Positions 45,800 through 57,790 of a stretch of DNA of 64,000 bases are shown in pieces. The notes beneath the pieces are model-generated. The model was not told where the DNA came from, searched no databases, and was given only the letters and a program-made list of their open reading frames with translations. Source of the stretch: Polytrichum commune (taxonomy: Eukaryota; Streptophyta; Polytrichopsida; Polytrichales; Polytrichaceae); the NCBI GenBank assembly GCA_950295325.1, contig OX485809.1:32614001-32678000 (forward strand), given 5' to 3'. A program made the translations under genes and the position numbers. How positions within the stretch are numbered: position 1 is the first letter of the stretch; each line of letters opens with the position of its first letter.

Positions 45800-48700
45800 C
45801 TAAGAGTCTGTTTCAGAGGTTTTTGCTTCATCTAAAGTCACCTCCACATGGTGGCGCTTTAATGCTACTATGCTGATACTACACCGTGAGCATTTAAAGT
45901 TTCTGTCTGAAAGACTCCGAGTTCGAAGACAGTAATAGCAGTAAAGGTGGCCACAAGGAAGGGCCATGTAGGGGGTTGTGATGGGGCAAGCCTCACATAT
46001 TGGGCAAACATCCTCAGGCAAACTAGATGTAGGGGCTTGGCTTGAGAAAGGAAAGCTCAAAACTTTCCGAATTGACATCATGTTTAGAAGGGGAAGAACC
46101 AAGAGGAGAAGCTCCTGCATACAAAGTATTTCAAAAGTATGTTAGTACACTTAATGATGTAGATATATGAACCATGAGATGATACTATTATGACAGTCGT
46201 TAAACATGATGAGAAGAAAGAAATAAAGAAACAAAAAAAGAAAGACGACTCCGATGTTGCCACTGGCATGGATTATGGTGTTGCTTCATTTTTGAGTTGG
46301 TCAAAATCTATACTTTATCCTTAAACGGGAAAAATTAGAGGGCTCCCCAAGACTATTGCCTCCTTTCGAAGCTGAACACCGTGAATGAACATGGACAAGC
46401 TGCCTGGCACTTATCTTGCCCAAGGGCAATCCACTAGGCTCCCACATGGTTGGTTTAAAATATCCAGTTAACTCATATACACTACTATGATTGGGTGAGA
46501 CATGGTTGGTTTAAAATATCCGGTTAACTCATATACACTACTATGATTGGGTGAGACTATAGGTGGTAGGGTGCACCGGAAATCAAGTGCTAGGAAGATC
46601 ACCCATCCGAGTACTATTCCAGCTTTAGGCGGCTTAACCTCTGAGTTCCCATCGAATCTGGGTTAAGGCCTTGGGTTTAAGCCACCCATCACATGATGAG
46701 ACAGAGACTTCCATAATAGTGAAAAAGTTCAGTGTGTCATATTCAGTGTGTATACTTTCTACACAGAATCAGAATACACTACAAGTCATTGTTGTGACTG
46801 TCAATCACAAAGTCATTGACATACCGATTCCATCATGCGTGAAAATGACATCTGCTATCACGTTCACTAAATCATCATGCATTACTTTCATGTATAAGAA
46901 AGTGCTCTTACTTAAAATATAGTAATGGATGTATTGACATTTCCAAGGAAGCAATTAGAATATTCATTGCGAATCTCATTAGCCATGGTTGCTTAATGTG
47001 CAAGAGATGAGACTACAGAAATGAGAGATGAAAACTTATGAATTCCTCAAAAACTGGTCTTTTCAGAAGCTTCAACATGGAACACATGAAGAGATTAACC
47101 GATGACATACCGAGAACTCGTGCCAGACAAGCTGTCGATTCATATACTCAAAACTAACAGCCCGGTTCATGTCAGCTCTTTGGTACACTAAACGAGCTCC
47201 CAGAATCCTTTCCACTATGCTTGGATATCTGCACAACCCAATTTCTTACTTTTACTGTTGCAATTCTCTTCATCACAAGAAAATAAGTGAAAAAGCCTTT
47301 AGTAAGTGATTACATCTTCAGAAGTCTGGGCACATCAAGCAAGCAGGGAAGTAGAATATGCGGACCTGCCAGAGTGAAGGAACAGAACAACGTTGGCAAA
47401 CCCAGCAATTTTGTACAAGCTTTCCAATTTTTGAAGTAACAGCCATGCACGACGTGCCCAGGAAGTCTGGCAATACCACAAAAATAAGCAAGTAGAAACC
47501 TGTTAGGTGTTTGACAAATAGATGGTGCACAAGTCCATGTAATAGGTTGAGAATTTTCATGTTATATGTATAAATTTCAGCATTCATAAAATTTTCAATC
47601 ACCAGAAAAGTAAACATAGCAGTCATACCCTTTGCTGATCACCCCAGCGTTGAAAGGCAGATACAAGCTGAAGGCGGGCCCATGCATAGCGGCCTCCCAC
47701 GATAAAGAAACAATATAGAATTTTCTGTAATTTTGACAATCCAGCTCCTTCCAAACCCGTCCTCACTGCACCAAAATGCAGAACAGGTGCAGGGTGATCA
47801 GTAGGGTACTTCAACCTAACAATGTATGATTGCTTCACCTTGTCTGTTTGGCTTGATTGTATAGCTACACTTGCCCAAACCAAATTACGAAATGCTAGAC
47901 ATCGCAACAAAAAGGAAGTGTAGCTGAAGGGAATTTTGCTTACTACCCTGGTCTTTCAGATTTTAAGAACTTCAAAAGTACCTTTGCCGGAATTCATAAT
48001 AGACTTATATGACCTCTCATTCCGATAGCGCAAGTTCATAAGTGCATTTCCTGGTGTGGGCTTGTCCACCCAGATGGAGAACCGCCACACCATAAATTCC
48101 AAGAAGGCATTTAGCTCTGGTTCATAACGTGACAGCAGGCCTGGCTGTACAAACAAATGCTTTAGTCCTTGGAAATGCATAAGCAAAACCTACTCTTACA
48201 TCAAGAGACAACCAACCAAATAAATAACAATTTCAACAACAGTTAACAGAAGCAGAATGCAATACTGATTTATGTCAACCTCAAAAGAAGCAATGAATCC
48301 AAGAACTATGAGCACTGTATACACTGGTGGTAAAGTACCCAGATGTCGACAACATGAGAATGCAAACTGTTTGCTTGCAGTCTGTCCACATAAACATACC
48401 ACAACTATTACATTACAGACATAATATGCAACAATGCGTGCAAAGAGATAATCCTCCAAATTTTCAAAGTTACATACCTGCGATAATGAAAACACTTTAC
48501 TGAGCTGCTCTCTGAGCATGCTCGTCATCTCTATGTCAAGTTTTGCTGCATCAATTTGATTCACCCTCAGAATTGGTATGTCCGGAACTCTCTGTTGTGC
48601 AGTCACAGTCAAATGTTACTATGGGTTACATAAGTCCATTTAGGCCTTCAATAGCTCTAAAACCTACAATTGCTGCACATATTGCCATATTTTGTCATAC

Positions 48701-49650
48701 TCCTATATGTCCATACCCTTAGCCCCATACCCCACTCAGAAATCGAACTCCAATGCAATTCTCAGCGTTATATAGCTCTTCCAAGTCTGTTGAATTAAGC
48801 AGTAGGGATAGCCTTCCAGCAATTTGATGAACTTCTTGCCGGACAACGGTTGTTATGTGAATTCACAAATCAAATCAATGTGCAGCGGGGTACATAAGTT
48901 CATTTCTACCTTTCAATAGCTCCAAATCCTACAATTACTGTACATATTGCCTTCGCCATACTTCTCCTACATGGCCATATGCTTAACCCTATACCCCAGT
49001 CACAAATCGAGCTCAGATACAATTCTCGGCATTTCATGGCTCTTTTTCAAGTCTGGTGAATTTAGCAGTAGGGATTGTCTTCCGGCAATCTGATGAGTTC
49101 CTTGCAGGACGGATGGTTGTAATATGAATTCACAAATTAAATCAATGTTACCGCAGATTATGTAAGTTCATTTCGACCTTTTGATAACTCCAAAACCTAC
49201 AATTGCTGTACATATTGCCTTTTTCATATCCTACAAGGCCGTATGGTTAACCTACACCCCAGTCAGGAATCAAGCTCGTTGCAATTCTCAACGTTTCATA
49301 GCTTTTCCCCAAGTCTGTTGATTTAAGCAGTAGGGATATTCTTCCAGCAATTTGATGAGCTTCTTGCTGGACGACAGTTGTTATGTGAATACACAAATAA
49401 AATCAATGTTACCAAAGGGGTACATAACTTGATTTAGACCTTCAAGGGATCTACATCGGTTTCAGTTATTGAAAGCTAAAGAAGCGATTGCATTACAAAT
49501 GCAACCGAATCTCACCTTGACGGCCGAACGCATTTGACTCCATTGCGGTGCAATTGTCCTCCATGCTTGCTGCCATGCATCAACTGGAGGTGCTCCCGTG
49601 GGCCACCCTCCACCTTGTGCTTCCAGAGTTGAAATTTGAGAACCCTCCAT
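45800..49650 (-). CDS. PEX2: Peroxisome biogenesis factor 2 (PEX2)
   Basis: RING-type E3 of the peroxisomal membrane ubiquitin complex (with PEX10 and PEX12) that recycles the import receptor PEX5. Minus-strand exons 49650-49516, 48591-48478, 48144-47982, 47765-47629, 47466-47366, 47228-47111 and 46114-45800 sum to 1083 nt, or 360 residues, all GT-AG and in phase. The family core is clear: RVNQIDAAKLDIEM, LLSRYEPELNAFLEFMVWRF, PGNALMNLRYRNER, RYAWARL, YPSIVERILGARLVY and FEYMNRQLVWHEFS. The C-terminal C3HC4 RING (about 293-335) reads CPIC, then LPCGHLYCYYC, then CSRC. ELLLLVLPLLNMM before the RING is the likely last membrane segment. A little longer than Arabidopsis PEX2 (333), mostly at the N-terminus. 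The ATG at 49650 is the first in frame. Confidence 0.95.
46445..46556. repeat. 56-bp tandem duplication, one mismatch
   Basis: 46445-46500 and 46501-46556 are directly adjacent 56-bp copies differing at one base (ccagtt versus ccggtt). The duplication abuts the 5S-like block in PEX2 intron 6. Confidence 0.95.
46563..46676 (-). other. 5S rRNA-like sequence (pseudogene or Cassandra-type LTR)
   Basis: Read on the minus strand it gives 'gatgggaactcagaggttaa', then 'gc', later 'gaatagtactcggatgggtg', then 'atcttcct', and ends near 'ccggtgcaccct'. This follows the order of plant 5S rRNA: ATCCCATCAGAACTC, GTTAAGC, the GAGTAGTACTAGGATGGGTG box and the CC-x-GGGAAGT tail. Spacing is kept, but the A-box/intermediate region is altered (gccgcctaaagctgg). 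That is too diverged for a working 5S gene. Plants carry such sequence in Cassandra TRIM retrotransposons, whose LTRs include a 5S-derived pol III promoter; that or a solitary 5S pseudogene would fit. Confidence 0.6.
48612..49470. repeat. Tandem repeat (about 265 bp, 3.2 copies) in PEX2 intron 1
   Basis: Anchors 'ttacataagtccattt', 'tacataagttcattt', 'tatgtaagttcattt' and 'tacataacttgattt' fall near 48624, 48891, 49155 and 49421, a period of about 265. Each full unit includes 'aaaacctacaattgctg', 'catattgcc', 'atacccca/cagtcag/aaatc', 'aagcagtagggata' and 'gg/caacggttgttatgtgaat'. It fills almost the whole intron between exons 1 and 2. Confidence 0.9.
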
Positions 49651-50509
49651 CCTCTTCAATTCAACTTAGCCCTCTCAATCTCTCAATCCTCACTCTTTCA
49701 GACCCTGTCTGACAAAAGGAACGCAAAACTCTGGATCCTTACAACCTGTGACCATCTTCCGAACCTCCATACGTCCATTACTTGCATTCTCAAACCTTAA
49801 ACCCCACACAGAACCCTAATTTCAGAGGAGACGTTAGACTTGCGATGGCAAATTCGCCATGAAAGTTGTAACCAAAATTGGAGCACTTGGAGGGCTATCC
49901 TAGAGTAACACTCCAGGATATGAGAAATCTTCCTCTTCTTCAAGACATCATACATACATAATCATAAAGAATGATCGGGCTTCATGGTCGAAATGAGTGG
50001 GTTGGGAAAAGCATACGAGGGAAGGGTAAGGCCACCGCAGGAACCCTAATTTGTCCAATTTCTGACCACCGGAGATTCATCGGGAAGGAATTCGATCGCT
50101 CAAGAATGATCATGTTCCGTTTCCACCTCAAGATTGCACTAATTACTGATTTAGCCTGAGTCTATAGATGGATGATCGGTGCAGATGAAGTGCACCGAAT
50201 TTTGGTTTCGTGGTTTAAGTAATCCAGATAACTTAAGGAGGAAGAGACCGAGTCATGTTCACGTTGACTATGACAAAACGATCAATTCATATGAGCTCAT
50301 TATTTTGGAAAAATTGTGGAATGGTTGATCATCATGTAATAAAGTAGATGGGTCTTAAAATGGTTACGTTTTCCGACTAGCCCACTTCTCCTAGGATATG
50401 AAACCCACGATTAGTAACAAGATGGTTAGCAAATGCAAATCGGTTTCCGCATCATTTTTGGAGTTCATATAAATTTCTTCTTCATTATCAAAGCAAAGAT
50501 TCTCATGCT

Positions 50510-50712
50510 CATTAATTAAATGCTCATACATGTCCCCTCCCCAGTTATGTTGATTATTGGACCTAGAATGGTCACTATATTTTGGGAACGGAGTCCAATA
50601 TCTTTTAAACATGTGGTTTTTTGGTACCGTTCTTGAAGTCACATTGAACCACATATCACTCAAATCTAGGTGTTCAATTAAGATAAGCAACCAAATTAGG
50701 CACATCTACCTT
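50510..50712 (-). mobile_element. MITE-A-related fragment
   Basis: Same layout as 38858-39014: 'aaacatgtggttttttggta', 'gaaccacatatcactcaaat', then 'ggtgttcaattaag' and 'accaaattaggca'. A further weak relative is at about 20540-20640 ('aaagcgaagattct', 'aattatgttgactatc'). Confidence 0.55.
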
Positions 50713-51487
50713 AAATAATTGAGTGTCTAATAGAGGTATTCTTAAAGCCTCTAAACAATTAAGGTTTGGTCAAGAGGTTTCAAGGTTGCAAGGCCCATTT
50801 TTGACATTTTATGATGTTTGAGAAATGTTCAATGTCTGTCGGGAACCCCAATCATCTAGAGAAATGGCGTTTGACTTTGGCCAATAGGACCAAAGTAACC
50901 TTATAATCATATCCTTTAATGTTCAAATAAGTGTTATATGTGCCCTTGAAATGATTACATATGTACAATATTACATTTCTAGAAGGAAATTCTATTTATT
51001 TAATGTCATTTTGATTGTATTATTAAGCACAATCTAAAGCCTAAACAATTATGTTTTAACCACTATATTTTTCTTCTTCTTCTTATAACAAGATTCATTG
51101 AGCACCCATCCTTGACCTTGCTATAAAACAAATGGAACTATTAGAGTACAAATGAAAATATTTTTATTCATGTAGAGGTGTTACCATTGATTATAATATA
51201 GCATGGACATTCTGCCCAAGTATTAAGAGCGGGAAGGTTGGTGCGAGATGCAAATTTTCTTGGTTGAATCTTCTTGATATTAGTATATCAAAAATATAAA
51301 ATACAAAATATAAAGTTATGTTAGAATATATGCAATGTGGGCAAAACATGAAGGACAAATGCCAATGAGGTATCCTAGGGCCTATCCACCAAGAGACTAG
51401 TTGGACATGAATTGAATCCGCTTCTAAAATTCAAATTTTGAGTGTATGTTATCTACTTCAAATTTGTGGCCTCTTTTGGAATTGGTA

Positions 51488-51517
51488 GTGTGTGTGTGTG
51501 TGTGGGGGGGGGGGGGG
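51488..51517 (+). repeat. (TG)n followed by a G run
   Basis: About eight TG units running into a run of roughly fifteen G. Confidence 0.9.
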
Positions 51518-52787
51518 ATGGAGCATGAGAACAAATATTATAAGTGAATGTATATTTCATAGTCGACAATTGCGTTGTAGAGAGGTGGTGGGCTGAGGCA
51601 ATTGACCATGTCTTGCACCCTACGGCAAAGGAGGCCTCGTGGAGGGGAGGACATATCCACTATGATGAGGAGTCCATCAAAATCGTAAATTGTGCACACA
51701 TGGGAGGCTCATGAGATGAGTTATACTATGTCTTGACAAATATAAAGAGAAAAGAAAACATATTTATTATGTCAAGATACTAGAACATCACCAATTACTT
51801 AGGCCCACTTTATACAAGACTTGGGGCCGGCCTGAGCACATGCTTGATTCATGTGTAATTGAGCCCTCAATTTGGCCCAACTTTGTCAACTTTTGCGGGC
51901 CAAACCTTGTCACATGTAAAGTGATGAGGCCTGATTTTAGGTCCCAATGTTCTTGAGGGGAAAGTGTAGTGAAGAGATTTAAGCTTTTATGAACCGATGG
52001 TAGAGATGTTTATTATTCAACGGATGAGCCCAATTCGGTCCATGTTGAGAGTTTGGGTTGAGGAAAAGCTCGTCCTGATTTTTGCAATCTGGCCTGAAGG
52101 TTTGGCATTGTACCACCTAGGACGCCACATGGGAGTGAGAGAGGAACTTTGGCCTGAAGGGCCACCATGAATGAAGAGTCTATTGGGGGAAATGCTACCA
52201 ACGTGGCCACTGGGACCAAGATGGTGCATGCTGCCCTTGAGGCCCTCTTTCGAGGGTAGACTCTATAGTCACAAAAGTAACAAGTACAAGTAACAAGAAA
52301 CAAGTAAGATTAATATTTTGATTAGTTTTGTATGGTTATGTGGAGAGTTGTGTGTTGGATGGTCACTCCTTTAAGTTGGAGTATTAGTGTGAGAAGTTGA
52401 AGGAGTTTGTATTAGGTGGTCTTGGTTCGATTCCTGCGTGGCCCCTGTATTTAGGTCGTATGACGTGATTTCATACTCTAAGCTTAGTGTGTGATACTTG
52501 GGTCTTTTTTTCTTTCTATCTTTTAGGGTAAGATTGGCAATGTTTGTTTGTTTTTAATTCATCTTTTGATGAGTCTACTGTGTTGATAATGTTGATGTGA
52601 ATGGCTTTAATGCTTTATTTATTAGATGTAAATCGACTTTGATATGCAATTGGTTATTGAGAATGTGTCGCCACATGTGATGAGTGAGTGTTCAATCCCA
52701 AACCTAGTATAAAGCCCTTGGGCTGGATTTGATGAAACCGAGTGATCCTTTTGGGCCAAATTTTTAGAGTTCTGGCGAACTCTGTAT

Positions 52788-54316
52788 GTGGATTTCTTGG
52801 TACCTTTGATTGCTGATGCAGACACAGGGTTCCGCACCACAGCTACGGTGAAGCTTGCCGAGATGTTCGTGGAAAGGGGAGCCGCAGGCATCCACATGGA
52901 AGATCAAGCCTCCGTGACGAAGAAGTGCGGGCACATGGTTGCAACTTCGGAGCACATCAACGGCTTGGTGGCAGCTCGGTTGCAGTTCGACATCATGGGA
53001 GTGGAGCAGCTCTTGGTGGCAAGAAACTGACTCCGGTGCTGATTCCACTTTGATCTAATCTAACCACTGCTTCATTCTTGGTGCTTCTAACCCTAGGGGT
53101 TAAGGATTTTCCTCCCGTGCAAGCGATGCAGGATGCTGTGGCCGCAGGATTAAGTGGAAATGCTCTGCAAGCTGTGGAGGATCAGTGGCTGGCAGAGGCT
53201 AACATCCGCACTTTCTCGGAGGTTGTGGCTGACGAGATTCGCCGACAGAACCTTGCGGAGAGGGAGGAAGGTGAGAGGTTGAGCCAATGGTTCTCTGGAG
53301 TGGAAGGGGCATCCCTTGTGCACTCTAAGAAGTTGGCAGCGAAACTTGGGTTGGAGAATGTGTTCATCGACTGGGACTTGCCGAGGGCGAAGGAAGGGTC
53401 CCACAGATTCGAGGGTGTTATCCGAGCTTGTGTGGCCAGAGGAATAGCTTCCGCTCCTTGCGCTGATCTCTTGTGGATGGAGACCGCCAAGCCTGACATC
53501 AATGAAGCTCGTGATTTCGCCGAAGGTAATCATTGCAATCAAGACGCAACCTTAACAATTCTACAACTCTCAAAACAAGAAGCAGAAAATCACGAAGTCA
53601 ACGGCTTTTTTGCAGTAATTATATGTACCCAAATTCAACAGTATACCGTACATCGTTCAGAGGTTGGTCACTGGAGGTCTCCGAAGTGACTGTACATCAA
53701 TTCTGCAGTATTTAACTTCTACAGAATTATTAGAGGATTATGCCATAATTGTACCCCAGTTCCAGCTTTTGATCTTCTACAGGACGATCACTGGATGTTT
53801 TATGCAGTAATTGTACCCCCTCATATTTTCCGTATTCATTTCTAGAGGATGATCATTGGAGATATCTGCAGTAATTGTACATCAACTCGGTTGATTTCCT
53901 CCTACAGGTCCGATCGCGGTTTTTCTCAATTCTGCGAGTCATTGGAACACTCGACTGGTGAGGGTTAAACTTACATGCACACATCAAGTCTTGTGTTGAT
54001 TGGGTTTGGTCACGAAAATTCTGTGATTTTGTGCAGATGTGAAAGCTGTGCACCCGGAGGTGATGTTGGCGTACAACTTCTCGCCTACTTCAACTGGGAC
54101 GCGGCCGGGATGAGCGACGAGCAGATATAGAGCTACGTCCCAGAGCTGGAGAGGATGAGATTCTGCTGGTAGTTCATCACGTTGGCGAGATTCCACTCAA
54201 ACGCCCTGGTGGTGGACACATTCGCGTGCGACTTCATGCAACGCGGGATGCTAGCGTACGCGCAAGACATCCAGCGCCAGGAGCGCACTCACGGCGTCGG
54301 GACTCTGGGGCTATGA
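52788..54316 (+). pseudogene. ICL: Isocitrate lyase pseudogene, 5' third missing
   Basis: ICL splits isocitrate to glyoxylate and succinate in the glyoxylate cycle of glyoxysomes. Similarity starts at [12 protein letters not shown] (52797) and runs through [14 protein letters not shown] and the active-site KKCGHM. Next come [80 protein letters not shown] and [20 protein letters not shown]. One intron survives (53526-54036, GT-AG, phase 1). Damage: the first third is absent; about six residues after KKCGHM are deleted; +1 frameshift near 53025; in-frame stops and a gap near 53055-53100; -1 frameshift near 54090; and TAG stops at 54128 and 54170 where Gln (CAG) is expected. Because the intron is kept, this is a decayed duplicate or dead gene, not a retrocopy. 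Confidence 0.88.
53612..53930 (+). repeat. Four-copy degenerate tandem repeat in the ICL pseudogene intron
   Basis: 'gcagtaattgtac' or a close variant recurs near 53612, 53704, 53803 and 53869. Each is followed by a variable middle and 'ttctacaggacgatcactgga' or similar. Unit length falls from about 95 to 65 bp. Confidence 0.75.
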
Positions 54317-54829
54317 TCGGGGAGAACCGGCAGTTAGTTACAGATGAACCGGTTGAGTTTGAGAAATAACCGGTTGAAGTTCAAGACTTCGGGAGAATTA
54401 CCGATCACTTTAGAGGAATTTATGGAATATATCTCAAATTGATATAGAAAAACCGAAGGATGTCGTCAACATGTAACCGGTTGGACTTGCAAACACTAGG
54501 ATCTCAACCGATTATGCCCAAAAATCTCCCCGATCACTGCTCTATGGCACCAGACGTGGTTCGGCGCTAACAACAGTACTACAATCAACCAGCTCCTGAT
54601 GATCGTCACCTGTTGCTTTTGGATTGATTTGCCTTCAAGAGTCATTCATAAGCCCAAAAGTGGCCTCACAAGAATTTAAGGGTTAAACTAGATGTGGTGC
54701 CTAATTCGGTTAATTATTTCCCCACCACTGGTTGGAGACCTATTATTTGGTATAACATGTTTTGGTGTGGCTCCAAGAATGAATTATCAAAAAGGCATCG
54801 TGCATTTAAAATAGATTGGACTGCTTAAA

Positions 54830-54960
54830 GTATGCTAAGCACCATAATATCAACCTCCTTGATGCCACTCCTTCTATATCCTGAAATCCTAGGGAACACA
54901 TGTTCTCAATATAAATCTTACTCCTTGTTAAAAATATGTTTTGCTCCTACGTACTAATTT
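54830..54960 (+). repeat. Dispersed repeat, family D, copy 2
   Basis: Carries 'ataatatcaacctccttgat', 'cc', 'atcctagggaacacatgttc' and 'aaatcttactccttg', matching 955-1095 and the inverted copy at 57600-57790. Confidence 0.65.
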
Positions 54961-55141
54961 GCTATGTGCTATTGAGTTTCCAGGTGTCAGTGAGGACCAA
55001 TTTAAGGAGGGACCGTCGTACTCGGAGGATATGGGTTGTTGTTTACGCCAAGTCAAAATTGTAAAATTGTGAAGAGGAATTCATCTACAAAGTAAAATGC
55101 TCAGGGCACTGAAACTAACATTCGATACTTTATCAAACTAA

Positions 55142-55735
55142 GGGGATGTTTACATCATGGACTACGTAGTTGCCCCATGTTAGATGACCCTTTATCATGG
55201 TCACACTTCATGGTCACACTCCCAACAATGTTTGAAGTCTTTGGGCTCCTCACTAGATGTAAACCGAACATGGATCAATAGGAGAGACCATGCACCAAAA
55301 AGTGAATGTGTTGATTTTTTCAATCTATGTCCAAAAAAGGTAGCTTTGGGATTTTTCCTCATAACTTAATTTATCTTTTTCCCTTTTCCTTCCCTTATGT
55401 CCTTGTCACTATAGTAATGTTTGGCCCCAATAAATACAAAATCATAATTTCTTTGTAAACAACATTTTTTTGTCATGGTCCCTTGACTTCTGTAGTAAAA
55501 GAACGTCTTTTGCCTCTCACAGCACAAAATCCATTGGACCATGATAATGGATAATGGATAATGGATAATGTAGGCCTGTAAATAGGTCTTTTGGGGACCT
55601 CAAGTTTCATGATCACTCTTCCATTTTTTTTCCTCAATGTACAAACCGAAGTGATACTGGGACGAGTTCAACGGCCAATCACATATTTTAGGGGGAGCAA
55701 TGGATGACTTCATGGTCTATGATGTAAACAACCCC
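55142..55735 (+). mobile_element. MITE-B, complete 594-bp copy with TAA duplication
   Basis: Left end GGGGATGTTTACATCATGG; right end 'tgatgtaaacaacccc'. These form an inverted repeat of about 18 bp, flanked on both sides by TAA (55139-55141 and 55736-55738). Subterminal 'catggtcacact/ttcatggtc' motifs and a 'ggatcaa..agaccatgcacca' block match the copy at 1789. No coding capacity; PIF/Harbinger-type MITE by TSD and TIR. Confidence 0.88.
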
Positions 55736-57599
55736 TAAATGTTCAAGAGAATTTGAATAGAGCCATTCGTAATATTATTGCATACGTACGTGTGCAGCAA
55801 TTTTCTATCTGCCTGCAGATGTTTAGTACTAAATTCATCTGAGATTAATTCATGATCCACCAGCCTCAAATTTCACCTGTGGCCCAGACCACATAGAGTA
55901 ATAGTTTTATGGTAGTGGGTTCTGGCCATGGCTGTAAGTGGCACTTGATGAGTAAAGATGTTCATGTAAATCTTATCACTTCTTTCAAAACACTTGCAAT
56001 GCAATCAAATCAATGTTTGGGGTGTTAGCATTCTGGAAGCATATACTTGAAAGGTTTTGCGCTACCTACGTACATATGATGAATTTCTTGCCCTCCTCTC
56101 CATCCAAGTAGCATGGCAAGCGTTCATGACGCTTAACAGTCGAATCTACTTATGTCCGCCTTCAAATTTTCCATGAAGGGATGAATTTTTATCTGCACTG
56201 GTTGTCAATGTGCAACAAACCGGCTGAAATGAATTTTGTTGGTTACAAAGCAAATCAATGCTTGAGCAGACTCATCCGCATGTTCATTTTAATTTGCTCT
56301 GGTCATTTCCTCACTGCATATTTGGAAGCCACCTCTCTCGCCTAACAATCACCAGCCTAGAATTTCATACGTGTTCTTCTTCGGTGCACACTTTTGGATT
56401 GTGCAATCAAACTATCAAGCTCACCACTTAAATTTGTTGTAAAATCTGCCACGATTTGCAACGCTGCAAGCAAGCAACACAGTGATTCAATGGGTATAGT
56501 GGCTTTTGCAAAGGCACCCATTACATGGACTCGATCAATTGTGCTTGCATCATCATGTCGTGTTCAAATGGTGTGTAAAATTTGCAAGTAGGAGAGTTTT
56601 CAGAAGGTTCGATAGAGGGTGAAACACAAGAAAATAATGTTGAGTTTCATACGTAGTTCTAATTTTGTAAAGCTTTTCTCTCCCTTGTTAGGATGTATAA
56701 ATAAACACCTATTGAAAGAGTTTTTCGTTCTATTCCCAACTTCACTGGAGTTTAGTCGTGAGTCTCATCGTTTTCTCTTGGGAATATAGCAAGTTGAGCA
56801 TGTGAACTTATTTGGAGCTGCAAGGGCCTTCATCGGAAAGTCGTGGGGCGTAATCTTTTAGAGATGCATCTCCTTGGTGTTGGGTGGGTATCACATTTTG
56901 TTGATACCTTTTGAATACACACATTTTGAGGATTTTACATTTTTTTATAGCCGGTAGGGAACAAGTATTTGAGGTATTTTATATTCAATACCATTCGGAT
57001 ATGTATACCATGCAAGAATCTTCATACCTAGGTAGAACTACCCCTAGTATCAATTGGTACTAGGATGATTTTGTCACTAGTTCAGAGCTAATGTATAGAA
57101 GAATTCTCTCAACTTATGATACTCACCGAATATCAATATATGACGGGTATTAGAATCGGGTAGGTCACCTGATGTCATTGTTCTTTATGTTGTGTATTGG
57201 CATCAAGGTAACCAACCCTAACACATGATGCAGTTGCACACAATGATTCTTAAATGAATCCAATTTCAATAAGCAAGTAGAACATGAGTGAATCGTCGCA
57301 AAGGATTACTTGGATGAAGGGCAAACTAATGAAGGGAGAGGAGAATCCACTATGAGCAACAACGTGAGCAATTGAGGCTTCTTTCTTTGATGAAATTCAT
57401 GAGCATGTTGGTGTGCAATCTAATTTCTTCAAACCTTCTCAAAGTCTTTGCTCTCTACTTCCTAAATACTCCCTAAATCCTAATCCCCAATGCCTCATTG
57501 CCATGAGGGTTAATTTTCAAGAGTAAAGAGTAACGTGTAATAAAGGTCAGTGGGCCGAGATAATTCTACTTGTGTTTCCTTTGGAAGATCCGACAAACA

Positions 57600-57790
57600 A
57601 CCAAGGCTAAACCGTGATATCTGTGAAGGAATGTGACAACAAGGAGTTACATTTAAATTGAGAACATCCATTCCCTAGGGTTTTGGGATATAAGAAAAGG
57701 AGTGACATCAAGGAGGTTGATAATATGGAGTTAAGAGTGTAATCAAGTCAATTAATAAGCACCAAGGCCAAGCTTCATTGGGCATCATTG
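57600..57790 (-). repeat. Dispersed repeat, family D, copy 3 (inverted)
   Basis: Reverse-complement form of copy 2: 'gaacatccattccctagggt', 'agtgacatcaaggagg', then 'ttgataatatggag'. Similarity covers about 150 bp. Confidence 0.65.

Larger units (their letters stand above)
49651..52780. other. Intergenic between PEX2 and the ICL pseudogene
   Basis: Upstream side of PEX2. It contains a MITE-A-related fragment, a microsatellite, and from about 51800 a G+C-richer segment starting 'ttaggcccactttatac' that resembles MITE-C ends, though I could not find its second terminus. A pol III B-box-like word (ggttcgattcc) lies at about 52427-52437 without a matching A box. No coding region is supported. 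Confidence 0.55.

Noticed and set aside
52427-52437. Word ggttcgattcc like a tRNA B box
   Set aside because: No A box at the right distance and no cloverleaf could be formed around it. At most an old SINE remnant.
53150-53542. 130-codon minus-strand frame
   Set aside because: Antisense to the ICL pseudogene block, whose plus-strand reading has clear family motifs.
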